Origin: Crossiella sp. CA-258035
GTDB lineage: Bacteria; Actinomycetota; Actinomycetes; Mycobacteriales; Pseudonocardiaceae
Length of the DNA: 64,000 nucleotides
Direction of reading: 5' to 3'
NCBI RefSeq assembly: GCF_030064675.1
Contig: NZ_CP116413.1
Span: 2,698,001-2,762,000 of the forward strand
A program made the translations under genes and the position numbers. Below, one piece after another: positions 37,543 to 46,322 of the stretch (positions within the stretch are counted from its first letter, which is position 1; each line of letters opens with the position of its first letter). Below the pieces are notes generated by a model. That model had not been told where the DNA came from. It saw only the letters and a program-made list of their open reading frames with translations, and ran no database searches.

Positions 37543-38292
37543 GTGACACAGGGCGTGCGTGGCGTGGTGGCAGTGGACGGTCCGGCTGGCACCGGCAAGT
37601 CCACGGTCACCCGGCGGCTCGCGACCGCGCTCGGCGCCCGGTACCTGGACACCGGCGCGATGTACCGCGCCGCCACCCTCGCCGTGCTGCGCGCCGGAGT
37701 CGACCCGAACGACGCGGAGAAGGTGCTCGCCGTGGTCGAGTCCACCCGCATGCTGGTGGGCACCGACCCGCTCGCGCCGACCATCGAGCTGGCCGACCCG
37801 GACCCGGCCGACCTGGAGCGCACCGAGGACGTGGCCGCCGAGATCCGCGGCCCCGAGGTCACCCTCGCGGTGTCCCCGGTCTCCGCGGTGGCCGAGGTGC
37901 GCGCGCTGATCGTGGGTCAGCAGCAGCGGATCATCGCCGAGGTGGTGGCTGATGGCGGCCGGATCGTGGCCGAGGGCCGCGACATCGGCACCACGGTCGC
38001 CCCCGACGCCGACCTCAAGATCTACCTGACCGCCTCGGCCGAGGCCCGCGCCCAGCGCCGGGTCGACCAGGACGCCCGCGCCGGCCGGGCCGTCTCGGTG
38101 GAGGCGACCCTGGCCGATGTGCGGCGCCGGGACACCTACGACTCGACCCGCAAGGCCTCGCCGCTGCGCAGGGCCGAGGACGCGGTCGAGGTCGACACCA
38201 CCGAACTGGACATCGACGGCGTGGTCACCCGCCTCGTCGAGCTGGCCGAGGCGCACGGACTCAGCGCGGTGCCGGAGCGGACCGGGCCGTGA
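37543..38292 (+). CDS. cmk: Cytidylate kinase
   Basis: The 249-residue P-loop kinase starts [20 protein letters not shown] (Walker A), has [20 protein letters not shown] typical of Cmk, [20 protein letters not shown], and the lid [20 protein letters not shown]. It phosphorylates CMP and dCMP in the cytosol. The GTG at 37543 has GGAGGG at a good distance; the 191-bp gap before it shows no other feature. It is the first gene of cmk-plsC-der, a conserved housekeeping order in actinobacteria; its stop overlaps the plsC start (GTGA). Confidence 0.95.
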   Translation: MTQGVRGVVAVDGPAGTGKSTVTRRLATALGARYLDTGAMYRAATLAVLRAGVDPNDAEKVLAVVESTRMLVGTDPLAPTIELADPDPADLERTEDVAAEIRGPEVTLAVSPVSAVAEVRALIVGQQQRIIAEVVADGGRIVAEGRDIGTTVAPDADLKIYLTASAEARAQRRVDQDARAGRAVSVEATLADVRRRDTYDSTRKASPLRRAEDAVEVDTTELDIDGVVTRLVELAEAHGLSAVPERTGP

Positions 38293-38978
38293 CCGAACAC
38301 CCCAGCGGCCTGCCCGAAGGCGCCTGGCCCTGGTTCAACGACCTGTGCCGCGGCATCGGCACCGTGGTCGCGCGCACCCCGTACCGGCTGCACCTGCACC
38401 ACCGGGAGCGGATTCCGCGCACCGGAGCGGTGGTCATGGTGGCCAACCACACCGCCTTCCTGGACGGTCCCGTACTGTTCTGTGTGCTCGGTCGTCGATC
38501 GGTGTTCCTGGTCAAGCACGAACAGTTCCAGGGCCCGCTCGGCAAGTTCCTGCGGCGGCTCGGCCAGCTGCCGGTGCGCCGCGGCGCACCGGACCGGACG
38601 CCGCTGCTGACCGCGGTGCGGCTGCTGCGCGAGGGCGAAGGCCTGGTCGGCGTGTTCCCGGAGGGCACCCGGGGCACCGGCGAGGTGGTCAAGGCGGCCA
38701 ACGGCGCGGCCTGGCTCGCCCGATCGGGTGGCGCTCTGGTGCTGCCCGTGGCCTGCCGGGGTTTCCGTCGTCCGGAAGGATCGGGTCGCCGGTTCCGGCC
38801 GCGGGTGGACGTGCTCTTCGGCACGCCGTTCGCGCTGCCGCCCGGCAAGGGCAAGACCGCCCTGACCGAGGCGACCGAGTTGGTCCGCGGCCGGCTGGCC
38901 GAACTGGTCGCGGAGTTGGACGTGATGCGTGCCGGGTACCCGGGCAACGCCGAGCAGCAAGAAGGAGACAGCGCGTGA
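38289..38978 (+). CDS. plsC: 1-acyl-glycerol-3-phosphate acyltransferase (PlsC family)
   Basis: The 229-residue protein has the acyltransferase motifs in order: [20 protein letters not shown] with HX4[33 protein letters not shown] with the EGTR substrate site, and [11 protein letters not shown]. It transfers a fatty acyl chain to lysophosphatidic acid or a related lipid at the membrane. It overlaps cmk by 4 bp and der by 4 bp (both GTGA), so the three genes are translationally coupled. Confidence 0.92.
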   Translation: MTEHPSGLPEGAWPWFNDLCRGIGTVVARTPYRLHLHHRERIPRTGAVVMVANHTAFLDGPVLFCVLGRRSVFLVKHEQFQGPLGKFLRRLGQLPVRRGAPDRTPLLTAVRLLREGEGLVGVFPEGTRGTGEVVKAANGAAWLARSGGALVLPVACRGFRRPEGSGRRFRPRVDVLFGTPFALPPGKGKTALTEATELVRGRLAELVAELDVMRAGYPGNAEQQEGDSA

Positions 38979-40381
38979 GCCTGGACGGCACATGGACTGA
39001 TGAGGCCGACTGGGCCGCGGTGGAGAACGCGGCCGAGGACGGCGACCTGGCCGACGGCGCCAAGCCGTTGCCGGTGCTGGCCGTGGTCGGCCGCCCCAAC
39101 GTGGGCAAGTCGACCCTGGTCAACCGCATCCTGGGCCGCCGCGAGGCGGTCGTGCAGGACGTGCCAGGGGTGACCCGCGACCGGGTGACCTACGAGGCGA
39201 TGTGGAACGGCCGCAAGTTCAGCGTGGTCGACACCGGCGGCTGGGAGCCCGACGCCAGCGGCCTGCAGGCCGCGGTGGCCGCGCAGGCCGAGTACGCCAT
39301 GCGCACCGCGGACGCGATCATGCTGGTGGTGGATGCCACCGTCGGCGCCACCACCACCGAGGAGACGGTGGCCCGGCTGCTCCGCCGCGCCGACCGCCCG
39401 GTGATCCTGGTGGCCACCAAGGTCGACGACGACCGCCTCAACGCCGACGTGGCCTCGCTGTGGTCGCTGGGCCTTGGCGAGCCGTTCCCGGTCAGCGGTC
39501 TGCACGGCCGGGGCAGCGGTGACCTGCTGGACAAGGTCCTGGAGACCCTGCCGGAGAGCCCGCGCGACGACTTCCGCGCCCCCGTCGGCGGCCCGCGCCG
39601 GGTCGCCCTGGTGGGCAGGCCGAACGTGGGCAAGTCGAGCCTGCTGAACAAGCTGGCCGGTGAGCAGCGCTCGGTGGTGCACGACGTCGCGGGCACCACG
39701 GTCGACCCGGTCGACTCCCTGATCGAGTTGGACGACGAGGTCTGGCGCTTCGTCGACACCGCCGGGTTGCGCAAGCGGGTGAACTTCGCCCAGGGCGCCG
39801 AGTACTACGCGTCACTGCGAACGCACTCGGCCATCGAGACCGCCGAGGTCGCCATCGTGCTGCTGGACGCCAGCACCCCGATCAGCGAGCAGGACCAGCG
39901 CGTCATCACCATGGTCGTCGAGGCGGGCCGCGCCCTGGTGCTGGCCTTCAACAAGTGGGACCTGGTCGACGAGGACCGCCGCCTGGCCATGACCAGGGAG
40001 CTCGAACGCGACCTCAAGCGCATCCCGTGGGCCGAGCGGGTCAACATCTCCGCGCACACCGGCCGCGCGGTGGCCAAGCTGGCCCCCGCCCTGCGCACCG
40101 CGCTGAACTCCTGGGAACGCCGCATCCCGACCGGCCAGCTCAACTCCTGGCTGGCCGACCTGATCGCGGCCACCCCGCCCCCGGTCCGCAGCGGCAAGCA
40201 GCCCAAGGTGCTCTTCGCGACCCAGGCCGGGGTGCGCCCGCCGACGCTGGTGCTGTTCACCTCCGGCTTCCTGGAGGCGAGCTACCGCCGGTTCATCGAG
40301 CGCAAGTTCCGCGAGCAGTTCGGCTTCACCGGCACCCCGGTGCAGGTGTCGGTCCGGGTCCGCGAGAAGCGCAAGAAGTAG
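38975..40381 (+). CDS. der: Ribosome biogenesis GTPase Der (EngA)
   Basis: The 468-residue protein has two tandem GTPase domains and a C-terminal KH-like domain. First G domain: [41 protein letters not shown]. Second: [46 protein letters not shown]. The KH part ends [20 protein letters not shown]. Der acts in 50S subunit assembly. The GTG at 38975 follows GAAGGAG; the longer open frame upstream runs through plsC and is spurious. A terminator hairpin begins 4 bp after the stop. Confidence 0.96.
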   Translation: MSLDGTWTDEADWAAVENAAEDGDLADGAKPLPVLAVVGRPNVGKSTLVNRILGRREAVVQDVPGVTRDRVTYEAMWNGRKFSVVDTGGWEPDASGLQAAVAAQAEYAMRTADAIMLVVDATVGATTTEETVARLLRRADRPVILVATKVDDDRLNADVASLWSLGLGEPFPVSGLHGRGSGDLLDKVLETLPESPRDDFRAPVGGPRRVALVGRPNVGKSSLLNKLAGEQRSVVHDVAGTTVDPVDSLIELDDEVWRFVDTAGLRKRVNFAQGAEYYASLRTHSAIETAEVAIVLLDASTPISEQDQRVITMVVEAGRALVLAFNKWDLVDEDRRLAMTRELERDLKRIPWAERVNISAHTGRAVAKLAPALRTALNSWERRIPTGQLNSWLADLIAATPPPVRSGKQPKVLFATQAGVRPPTLVLFTSGFLEASYRRFIERKFREQFGFTGTPVQVSVRVREKRKK

Positions 40382-40385
40382 CTCG

Positions 40386-40423
40386 GATGTGGTGCGCGGC
40401 GGTCAGTCGCCGCGCACCACATC
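40386..40423. terminator. Bidirectional terminator between der and the NTPase gene
   Basis: The 16-bp arm 40386-40401 is perfectly complementary to 40408-40423, with loop GTCAGT (40402-40407). The TGA stop codon of the minus-strand NTPase gene (40403-40405) lies inside this loop, so one arm of the terminator is coding sequence of that gene. Confidence 0.85.
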
Positions 40424-43400
40424 AAGCTCGGCTTCGATAACGTCGACCGCGCTGGGCAGCACCCTGGCCAGCTCACCTACCGAGACGTCCAGCTGGTGCT
40501 CCTGGATCGCCCGCGCGATCAGGGGTGCCGCCCGCTCCGGCGCGTGGTGGTCGAGCAGGAACCCGGCGATCGCGATCAGGTGCTCGGCCCTGCACGCGGC
40601 CAGTTCCGCCTCCTGGACCAAGCGGTCGCGCCGGTCGGGGTGCGACTGGGCTCCGGCCAGCAACAACATCGACCGCACCCGGGCATCCGGCGTGGTCATG
40701 CCCTGCACGAGGTGCTCGGCACGACGGGGATCACCATGCTCCACCAGCAGTTGGACACACGCGGCCAACGCCTGGTTTTGGTAGATGTAGTCCAGCATTT
40801 CCTGGACCAGCGCCTCGGCCCGGTCGAACTCACCCACGGTGGCATAGCCGGTGACGATCTCGGCCCACGCCCTGAAACTGTCGCTGGGGGGTGTGTCCCC
40901 GGCGGTCCGCTCCGCCTCGGCCAGCAGCGCCCTGGATCGCCGTTGGTCACCGAGTCTGGCCTGTCCCAATGCGGCCGAGGTCAACGCGTTGACCCGCACC
41001 CGGTGCACGGTCAGGGTCCGCGCGACGGTGACGGCCCGCTCGGCCAGCTCAGCCGCCCGCGGGCCCTCGTGCCTGGCCATGCTGTCGCCCATCCGCGCGA
41101 GCAGTTCCTCCGCGGACTCGTCCTCCTCGCGGTCCGCGGTGGAGTCGACCTCGTCGATCAGCTCGGCCGCACTTGGTGCCAGGTGCGCGTCCGCGATGTC
41201 CAGCAGGCACCAGTACCTGGCCCGCTGGGTGGGGATGGTCCGCGCGATCTCCTCTGCCCGCGGCAGGTCACCGGCCTCGACCAGGCTGTCCACGAGGCTG
41301 GTGGCCGCCACATCCCGCCAGTCCGCGGGCACCCTGGCGGCGAACGCCCTGGCCTCGTCGAACTCGCCCGCCTCGAGCAGGGCGGCGGCCAGCTGACACA
41401 GCAGGAACCCGCGGCCGACACCGTCATCGCCACCCCTGGCCAGCGGTTCGGCCTTGCGGACGAGAGCGGCGGCCCGCGCGTTGTTCCCGGCCTTGAGGCA
41501 GGCATTGGCGGTGGCCAGCAGTGTCTCCGCTTGGCGGAACCGGTCACCACGGGTCCGGATCCGCGTGTACGCCTCGTTTGTCAGCGCGAACGCCTGGTCC
41601 ACCGTTCCCCGGCGCGCCCGTGCCAGCGCCACGGAGACCAGCGCGGCCGCGTTGATCCCGGAGTCCTCGATGGCGCGGGCGATGTCCTCGGCGCGGTCCA
41701 GGTCGTCGAGCCGCACCAGAGCCTTGGTGATTTGTGCCTGCGCGACCGACCTGTCGTAGCTCTCCTCGATGGTGTTGGCGAGGGCGATGGCCTCGGAGAT
41801 GCAGTCGGCCAGGACCGGGGCGACCCTCGCTAGTGCTTCGGCCCGCGTGGCGGGGTCGGTGATGCCCAGGATCGCCGCTCGGCTCCCCAGCAGGTCGTGC
41901 TCGCGGGCGAGCGCGACGGCGATCTCACACAGAGCGCCGTCGCGCTGGTGCGGGTCGGGGATGTCGGCGGCGACCGTGGCGGCCTGCCGGGTGTCTCCGC
42001 ACCTCGCCAGCACCCCGGCCAGGTTCTTCCGCCGCTCGTCCTGTTCGTCCTCGGGTAGCGACGGCAGCAGCGCACCGGTCTCCTCGGCGAGTCGTCGCCC
42101 CCCGTCCAGATCACCGGTGCGGGCGCGGATCTCGGCGAGCTCAATCAGGAGCGTGGCCCGATCCGCCGGGTCGGCGACGGCCCGGACCTCCGGCTCGGCA
42201 TCGGCAATGATCTCGGCGACCTGCGCTACCTCGCCGCATCGGGAACGCGCCGCCGCGATGTCGACCAGCCGCCAGGGCCGGTCCGCCGCGGACACCCGGT
42301 CTTCGATCTCCGCCATCAGGGCAGCCGCCCGGTGCTCATCGCCGATCCTGGTGAATGCCGCCCACACCGACAGCAGGGCGCTGAAGCGACTGGCGCGGGC
42401 CAGTGCCGTGGCCTCCTCCAACAGGTTGGCCGCCCGAGCACGATCTCCCCGGGCGAGGAGGACCTCCGCGAGCGAGATCCGCCCGTCGACGCAGTCCGAC
42501 GAGGTGAGGAACCGCAGCAACGCCTCGGCGCGGTGGACCTGGCCGACCATCGCGCAGGCCGCCGGGAGGTCTACCGGGATGTCGTTGTGCCGGTCGTTGA
42601 GGTGGTCGCGGTGGATGGCGAGGCGGGTGATCGCGGTCAGGTCCGGCGGGTCCTGCTCGACCTGGGCCGCCAGCACCGAGACGATCTCCGCCAGCGCCGC
42701 GCTGTCGCCGCCCGAGTAGTCGTGCAGGCGTTCCTGCCGCGCCGGATCGGTGGCCAGCGCGGTCAGCCGGGGCAGGTCGCCGGTCGCGGTGAGCATGGTG
42801 TGGTAGCCGCGGACCAGGTACTCCGGTGTGCCCGGCGGCCAGCGCTGGTCGCGGTAGGTGTCGGCCCAAGTGTGCAGGCGGTCGCGGTAGGTGGTCAGGC
42901 GGGTGGGGCCGAGCATGTCCTGGGCGGTGAGCTGGAGTTCCTCGTGACCCAGCAGGAAGACCTCGGGGGCGGCGCCGGGGTGGTAGTAGGAGTCGCGGCG
43001 GGCGAAGCTGCGGCCGGTGACCGTGGTCAGGTGGTGGCCCACCTCCCAGGCCGAGCAGCCGGCGAGCTCGGCCAGGTCGTCGCCGGTGAGGCCGCCGCCG
43101 GCGGCGGTGATCAGGCCGAGCAGGTCCTGTTCGAGCTGGGTGCCGCGAAGCAGGCCGTGCAGGTCCCGCTCCATCTCGTGCCGCATGGCCCGGGCGGCGG
43201 GGGAGGGGTTCAGGGCGCGGACGACCTCGCAGGCGCGCAGGGGGTGGTGCGGCGGGACGTCGGCGGGGACCGGCGGGTTGGGGCGGCCTGCGACGATCAC
43301 CCGCATACCGGCTGGGGGGTCGGCGGGCAGCAGCGCGGCGATGCTGTGCGCGTCGGGGCCGGTGGTGACGCCGCGGTCCTCGTCCAGGCCGTCGACCAGC

Positions 43401-43930
43401 AGGACCAGGTGTTCGCCGCGGTCCCGGCAGAGCTGGGCCGCGGTGTCCAGCAGGCCCAGCAGGTGCGGTTCGCGGGTGGCCTCGGTGAGGAACGGGGGGA
43501 CGGTTTCGCCGAGCAGCGCGAGGAGTTGTTCGAGCAGGTTGTCGATGAAGGCCGACCGGTTGTTCTGACCGGCCAGGCGGGCGGTGATGAAGAAGGAGAC
43601 CAGTCGCACCCCGGGCGGCGGGTTGAGCACGAACCAGGACAGCAGCGCGGTCTTGCCGGACCAGGCCCCGGCCTGCCACCAGCGGTAGGCGCCCTCGGTC
43701 TCTGGAGAAGTGCAGAAGGCGGCCAGCTCGGCCAGTTCCCGGTCGCGGTCAACGAGTTCCGGGGGTGCGATGCGCTGGACCTGGTGCCGGTAGTTGGTGC
43801 GCACCGGGATGCCGGTGAGCAGGTTGACGTCGCCGATGTGCACGCCGGTGTTGGCGAAACCGCCCGCACTGGCCGTGGCCGGGCCGCTGTGGTCGACCTC
43901 GACCCGCCGGGGGCGGGGCTGGTCAGTCAA
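40403..43930 (-). CDS. Large STAND/NACHT-like ATPase with helical (TPR-like) repeats
   Basis: The 1175-residue protein starts with a short polar tail containing GGFANTGVHIGDVN, then an NTPase domain at about 60-330: Walker A-like QAGAWSGKTALLSWF (Ala where the first Gly is usual), Walker B EHLVLLVDGLDEDRG, RVIVAGRP as sensor region, and a winged-helix-like part (LTGDDLAELAGCSAWEVGHH). About 750 residues of paired helices with repeated LARCGD/LAREHD/ARRGTVDQA-type turns follow. This is the layout of STAND signalling ATPases used in conflict or defence and regulation. The TTG start at 43930 overlaps the upstream membrane-protein gene by 8 bp and was chosen for coupling; it is not certain. Function unknown. 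Confidence 0.75.
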   Translation of the reverse strand: MTDQPRPRRVEVDHSGPATASAGGFANTGVHIGDVNLLTGIPVRTNYRHQVQRIAPPELVDRDRELAELAAFCTSPETEGAYRWWQAGAWSGKTALLSWFVLNPPPGVRLVSFFITARLAGQNNRSAFIDNLLEQLLALLGETVPPFLTEATREPHLLGLLDTAAQLCRDRGEHLVLLVDGLDEDRGVTTGPDAHSIAALLPADPPAGMRVIVAGRPNPPVPADVPPHHPLRACEVVRALNPSPAARAMRHEMERDLHGLLRGTQLEQDLLGLITAAGGGLTGDDLAELAGCSAWEVGHHLTTVTGRSFARRDSYYHPGAAPEVFLLGHEELQLTAQDMLGPTRLTTYRDRLHTWADTYRDQRWPPGTPEYLVRGYHTMLTATGDLPRLTALATDPARQERLHDYSGGDSAALAEIVSVLAAQVEQDPPDLTAITRLAIHRDHLNDRHNDIPVDLPAACAMVGQVHRAEALLRFLTSSDCVDGRISLAEVLLARGDRARAANLLEEATALARASRFSALLSVWAAFTRIGDEHRAAALMAEIEDRVSAADRPWRLVDIAAARSRCGEVAQVAEIIADAEPEVRAVADPADRATLLIELAEIRARTGDLDGGRRLAEETGALLPSLPEDEQDERRKNLAGVLARCGDTRQAATVAADIPDPHQRDGALCEIAVALAREHDLLGSRAAILGITDPATRAEALARVAPVLADCISEAIALANTIEESYDRSVAQAQITKALVRLDDLDRAEDIARAIEDSGINAAALVSVALARARRGTVDQAFALTNEAYTRIRTRGDRFRQAETLLATANACLKAGNNARAAALVRKAEPLARGGDDGVGRGFLLCQLAAALLEAGEFDEARAFAARVPADWRDVAATSLVDSLVEAGDLPRAEEIARTIPTQRARYWCLLDIADAHLAPSAAELIDEVDSTADREEDESAEELLARMGDSMARHEGPRAAELAERAVTVARTLTVHRVRVNALTSAALGQARLGDQRRSRALLAEAERTAGDTPPSDSFRAWAEIVTGYATVGEFDRAEALVQEMLDYIYQNQALAACVQLLVEHGDPRRAEHLVQGMTTPDARVRSMLLLAGAQSHPDRRDRLVQEAELAACRAEHLIAIAGFLLDHHAPERAAPLIARAIQEHQLDVSVGELARVLPSAVDVIEAELDVVRGD

Positions 43931-44264
43931 GCCGGATCCCGGTGCTGGCGTCACCACCGTTGGCCTTTGCCTCGCCGGTGTTCCTGGCCTCGGCGGTGGT
44001 CCCGGACTTGCCGCGGAAACCGGTGTTCGCACTGCCCCCGCCGCTGGCGGTCGCCTTGCCGGTGCCGGAGACGCGGATCGAGCCACCGGCCTTGGGTGCG
44101 CGCAGGGCGGTCCACACCGCGACGCCGACCGCGGCCACCGCACCGAGGGCCGAGGCGGCGGTGGCGATCTTGTTGGCGTCCTCCCAGCGGATGACCGCGA
44201 GCCACACCAGCAAACCCGCGACGGCGAGCAAGGTGATGATCAGAACGATCGGACCGCTCTTCAT
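43923..44264 (-). CDS. Small membrane-anchored protein with SANTG motifs, partner of the STAND ATPase
   Basis: The 113-residue protein has two hydrophobic segments (KSGPIVLIITLLAVAGLLVW at 2-21; TAASALGAVAAVGVAVWTAL at about 35-54) and a low-complexity tail rich in Gly, Ala, Ser and Thr with the repeated motifs GGGSANTGFRG, EARNTGEAKANGGDASTGIR. The tail echoes the GGFANTGVHIGDVN stretch at the N-terminus of the ATPase encoded directly downstream (8-bp overlap), which hints at a matched pair. The ATG has AGGAG 1 bp upstream of the usual window. I do not recognise a family. It may tether or sense for the ATPase at the membrane. Confidence 0.65.
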   Translation of the reverse strand: MKSGPIVLIITLLAVAGLLVWLAVIRWEDANKIATAASALGAVAAVGVAVWTALRAPKAGGSIRVSGTGKATASGGGSANTGFRGKSGTTAEARNTGEAKANGGDASTGIRLD

Positions 44265-44534
44265 GCTCCTACCCTCGCACGCCCGCTCCCGCGGGGGCGC
44301 TGGCCGGCCAGGGGGGATGGGCAGACCAGCGCCCTTTCACGTGGGCCCGCCAAAGGGGGGAGGGACAGGCCCACGAGGGAACAGCGTATCGGGAGTTGGG
44401 CCGGACTTCTGCCGGGTTCGAACACCTCGCTCGAACGAGTTTTTCCGGTGGCGATCGCATAGCGTCGTTATGGCAGGGGTTCGCAGCCGATGCTTCGGCT
44501 CGGCGCACGCTATCGGTCCAGGCATGCGGGGCGG

Positions 44535-44624
44535 TCAGCGCCGGGCTGAGTGCGGCGCCTTTCCGCCCAGGCTTTCCCTGAGCACCAGGCCTTCGGCTTC
44601 GAGCTCGCGGAGTCGCTGGGGCAC
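44535..44624 (-). pseudogene. Possible remnant of a winged-helix regulator C-terminus
   Basis: On the minus strand the frame reads VPQRLRELEAEGLVLRESLG then GKAPHSARR and stops at 44535. QRLRELEAEGLV is the recognition-helix/wing pattern of HxlR/MarR-like regulators. Everything upstream of it is missing, so it would be a fragment. It is short, and chance cannot be ruled out. Confidence 0.3.
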
Positions 44625-44709
44625 CCTGCTGCTGGACGCGGCCGGCGAGGCCGGGCTGCCGGGCGACCCGGAGTTCCGCGCGGCGTTCGCCGGTTACCTG
44701 GAGTGGGGC
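44614..44709 (+). pseudogene. Possible remnant of a truncated haemoglobin C-terminus
   Basis: The plus-strand frame reads RWGTLLLDAAGEAGLPGDPE then FRAAFAGYLEWG before degenerating. LLLDAADEAGLP-DPEFR-AF-YLEWG is the ending I know from actinobacterial group II truncated globins. The N-terminal globin helices and heme residues are absent. It abuts the minus-strand HTH remnant, as if a deletion had joined two gene ends. Confidence 0.3.
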
Positions 44710-44811
44710 CACCGCCATGCGCCCCATGGTGCCCACGCGCGCCGCCCGGTGGCGGCAAACGGCAGCGGTTACGGTGGGCGGGATCCGCAGCCAAGTGAAG
44801 GGACACCGTGC

Positions 44812-45171
44812 ATGACCAAGCCCGAGATCGACTTCCAGGACGGTCCGGCCCCCACCGAACTGGTGGTCAAGGACCTGGTGCTGGGCGAGGGCGCGGAAGC
44901 GGTCCCCGGCGGCACCGTGGAGGTGCACTACGTCGGCGTGGAGTACGACACCGGGGAGGAGTTCGACTCCTCGTGGAACCGGGGCCAGACCATCGAGTTC
45001 CCGCTGAACAACCTGATCGCTGGCTGGCAGCAGGGCATTCCGGGCATGAAGATCGGCGGCCGCCGCCAGCTCACCGTGCCGCCGGAGCTGGCCTACGGTC
45101 CGGCAGGCGCGGGCCACCGGCTTTCCGGCAAGACGCTGGTGTTCGTGATCGATCTGGTCAACGCGCGCTGA
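44812..45171 (+). CDS. FKBP-type peptidyl-prolyl cis-trans isomerase
   Basis: The 119-residue protein is a single FKBP domain: VEVHYVGVEYDTGEEFDSSW, NRGQTIEFPLNNLIAGWQQG, IPGMKIGGRRQLTVPPELAY and GKTLVFVIDLVNAR. Active-site aromatic residues (Tyr, Phe, Trp, Tyr) are present. It has no signal peptide, so it acts in the cytosol as a folding helper and potential FK506/rapamycin binder. ATG 44812 follows GAAGGGACACC; the frame is open far upstream through remnant sequence. Its last 14 bp overlap the convergent glycosyltransferase gene. Confidence 0.92.
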   Translation: MTKPEIDFQDGPAPTELVVKDLVLGEGAEAVPGGTVEVHYVGVEYDTGEEFDSSWNRGQTIEFPLNNLIAGWQQGIPGMKIGGRRQLTVPPELAYGPAGAGHRLSGKTLVFVIDLVNAR

Positions 45172-46321
45172 GCGCGTTCCGGCAGACCTGAACCGGGTCG
45201 CTGACCTGGGCGGCGGTCGCGGCGGCACGAGCCGCGGCCGCCGCGAAGCGCGGTTCGGCCAGGATCTGGCGGATCGCCGCGCGCAGGGCCGTTGGCTCCG
45301 GTGGGCGGACTATGAGCGCGCCGCCCTGGCGGGTGGCGCGGTTGGCCAGCTCCCACTGGTCGCCGCCGCCGGGCACGATCACCAGCGGCACCCCGGCGAC
45401 CAGGGCCTTGGCCAGCACGCCGTGGCCGCCGCCACCCACCACCACGGCCGCCTCGCGCAGCAGCTCGTCCTGCCTGCCCAGACCGGCGCGCGCCCACTCC
45501 GGCAGCCCGGCCGGTGGCGGTCCGAAGGTGCACACCACAGCGCGAACTCCCAAGTCCTGCAACGCTTCCAAGGTCGCCTCCGCCACGCCGACGGCTCCGG
45601 CGGCCGCGGTCGAGGCGGAGATCAGCACCAGCGGCGCGGTTCCCGGCGGTGGGGTGAGCAGTTCCTGGGTCGGCTCCCACAGCAGGGGGCCGACCACGTG
45701 GGCGTTGGCAGGCCAGTCCGGGCGCGGAACTTCTAGCGCGGGCAGGGTCGCGATCAGCCGGGCCGCCGGACCGGGGCCCCGGGCGGGCAGGCCGAGGCTG
45801 AGGCGGGCCTTGGCTTGTTGCCGTTCGCCCTGGCGGATTGAGCGGGCGGTGGCCGCGCGCAGCAGGGTGTCACGGAGCCGTCCGGTCAGGCCTTCGCCGA
45901 CGGCCAGGCCGCTGCCCACGGGGGGCAGGCCACGGGAGGGTTCGTAGAGCGGGTGCGGGGACAGCTTCGCCCAGGGCAGGCCGAGCAGTTCCGCGGCCAG
46001 GCCGCCGCCGGGGGTGAGCACGTCGCACACCACCAGGTCCGGGCGGGACTCGGCGATTCGCGGTGCCAGGGCGAGGGCCATCGCGGCGGCGCGTTCGTGC
46101 TGCCAGCGGCCCAGGTCCTCGCGGTCGTCCTCGGCGGTCAGGGGCAGGTCGGGCAGCGGGGGAGTGGGGATGCCCGCGTCCCTGGCGGCCTGGACCCAGC
46201 GGCCGACGGTGAACAGGGTCGGCTCGTCGCCGGCTTCGGCCAGGCGCAGGCACAGCGCGATGGCCGGGAAGACGTGGCCGGGTTCGCCCCCGGAGACAAC
46301 AGCCACCCGCACGGCCGCCAC
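45158..46321 (-). CDS. GT1-like (MGT/MurG-fold) glycosyltransferase
   Basis: The 387-residue GT-B protein starts VAVVSGGEPGHVFPAIALCL and ends with the nucleotide-sugar-binding half: VLISASTAAAGAVGVAEATL, AAVVVGGGGHGVLAKALVAG, VPLVIVPGGGDQWELANRAT. This resembles macrolide-type glycosyltransferases (MGT family) and erythromycin-type sugar transferases, with GGGGHG in place of the usual HGG. It could attach a sugar to a natural product or inactivate one. It starts 2 bp after the stop of the SARP regulator gene, so they share a transcript; the acceptor is unknown. Confidence 0.82.
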   Translation of the reverse strand: MAAVRVAVVSGGEPGHVFPAIALCLRLAEAGDEPTLFTVGRWVQAARDAGIPTPPLPDLPLTAEDDREDLGRWQHERAAAMALALAPRIAESRPDLVVCDVLTPGGGLAAELLGLPWAKLSPHPLYEPSRGLPPVGSGLAVGEGLTGRLRDTLLRAATARSIRQGERQQAKARLSLGLPARGPGPAARLIATLPALEVPRPDWPANAHVVGPLLWEPTQELLTPPPGTAPLVLISASTAAAGAVGVAEATLEALQDLGVRAVVCTFGPPPAGLPEWARAGLGRQDELLREAAVVVGGGGHGVLAKALVAGVPLVIVPGGGDQWELANRATRQGGALIVRPPEPTALRAAIRQILAEPRFAAAAARAAATAAQVSDPVQVCRNALSAR

Positions 46322-46322
46322 G

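Larger units (their letters stand above)
44265..44811. other. 547-bp gap with degraded gene ends
   Basis: No intact gene is seen. A short hairpin GTTCGA...TCGAAC (44416-44436) followed by TTTTT (44440-44444) looks like a weak intrinsic terminator. ATAGCGT (44459-44465) and ACGCTAT pair around 44465-44511. Two remnant coding stretches, described separately, occupy 44535-44709. The FKBP promoter must lie in the last 100 bp. Confidence 0.5.

Noticed and set aside
44414-44436. tRNA-like T-loop GGTTCGAAC
   Set aside because: Flanking bases cannot form a T stem or acceptor stem, and no anticodon arm fits upstream.
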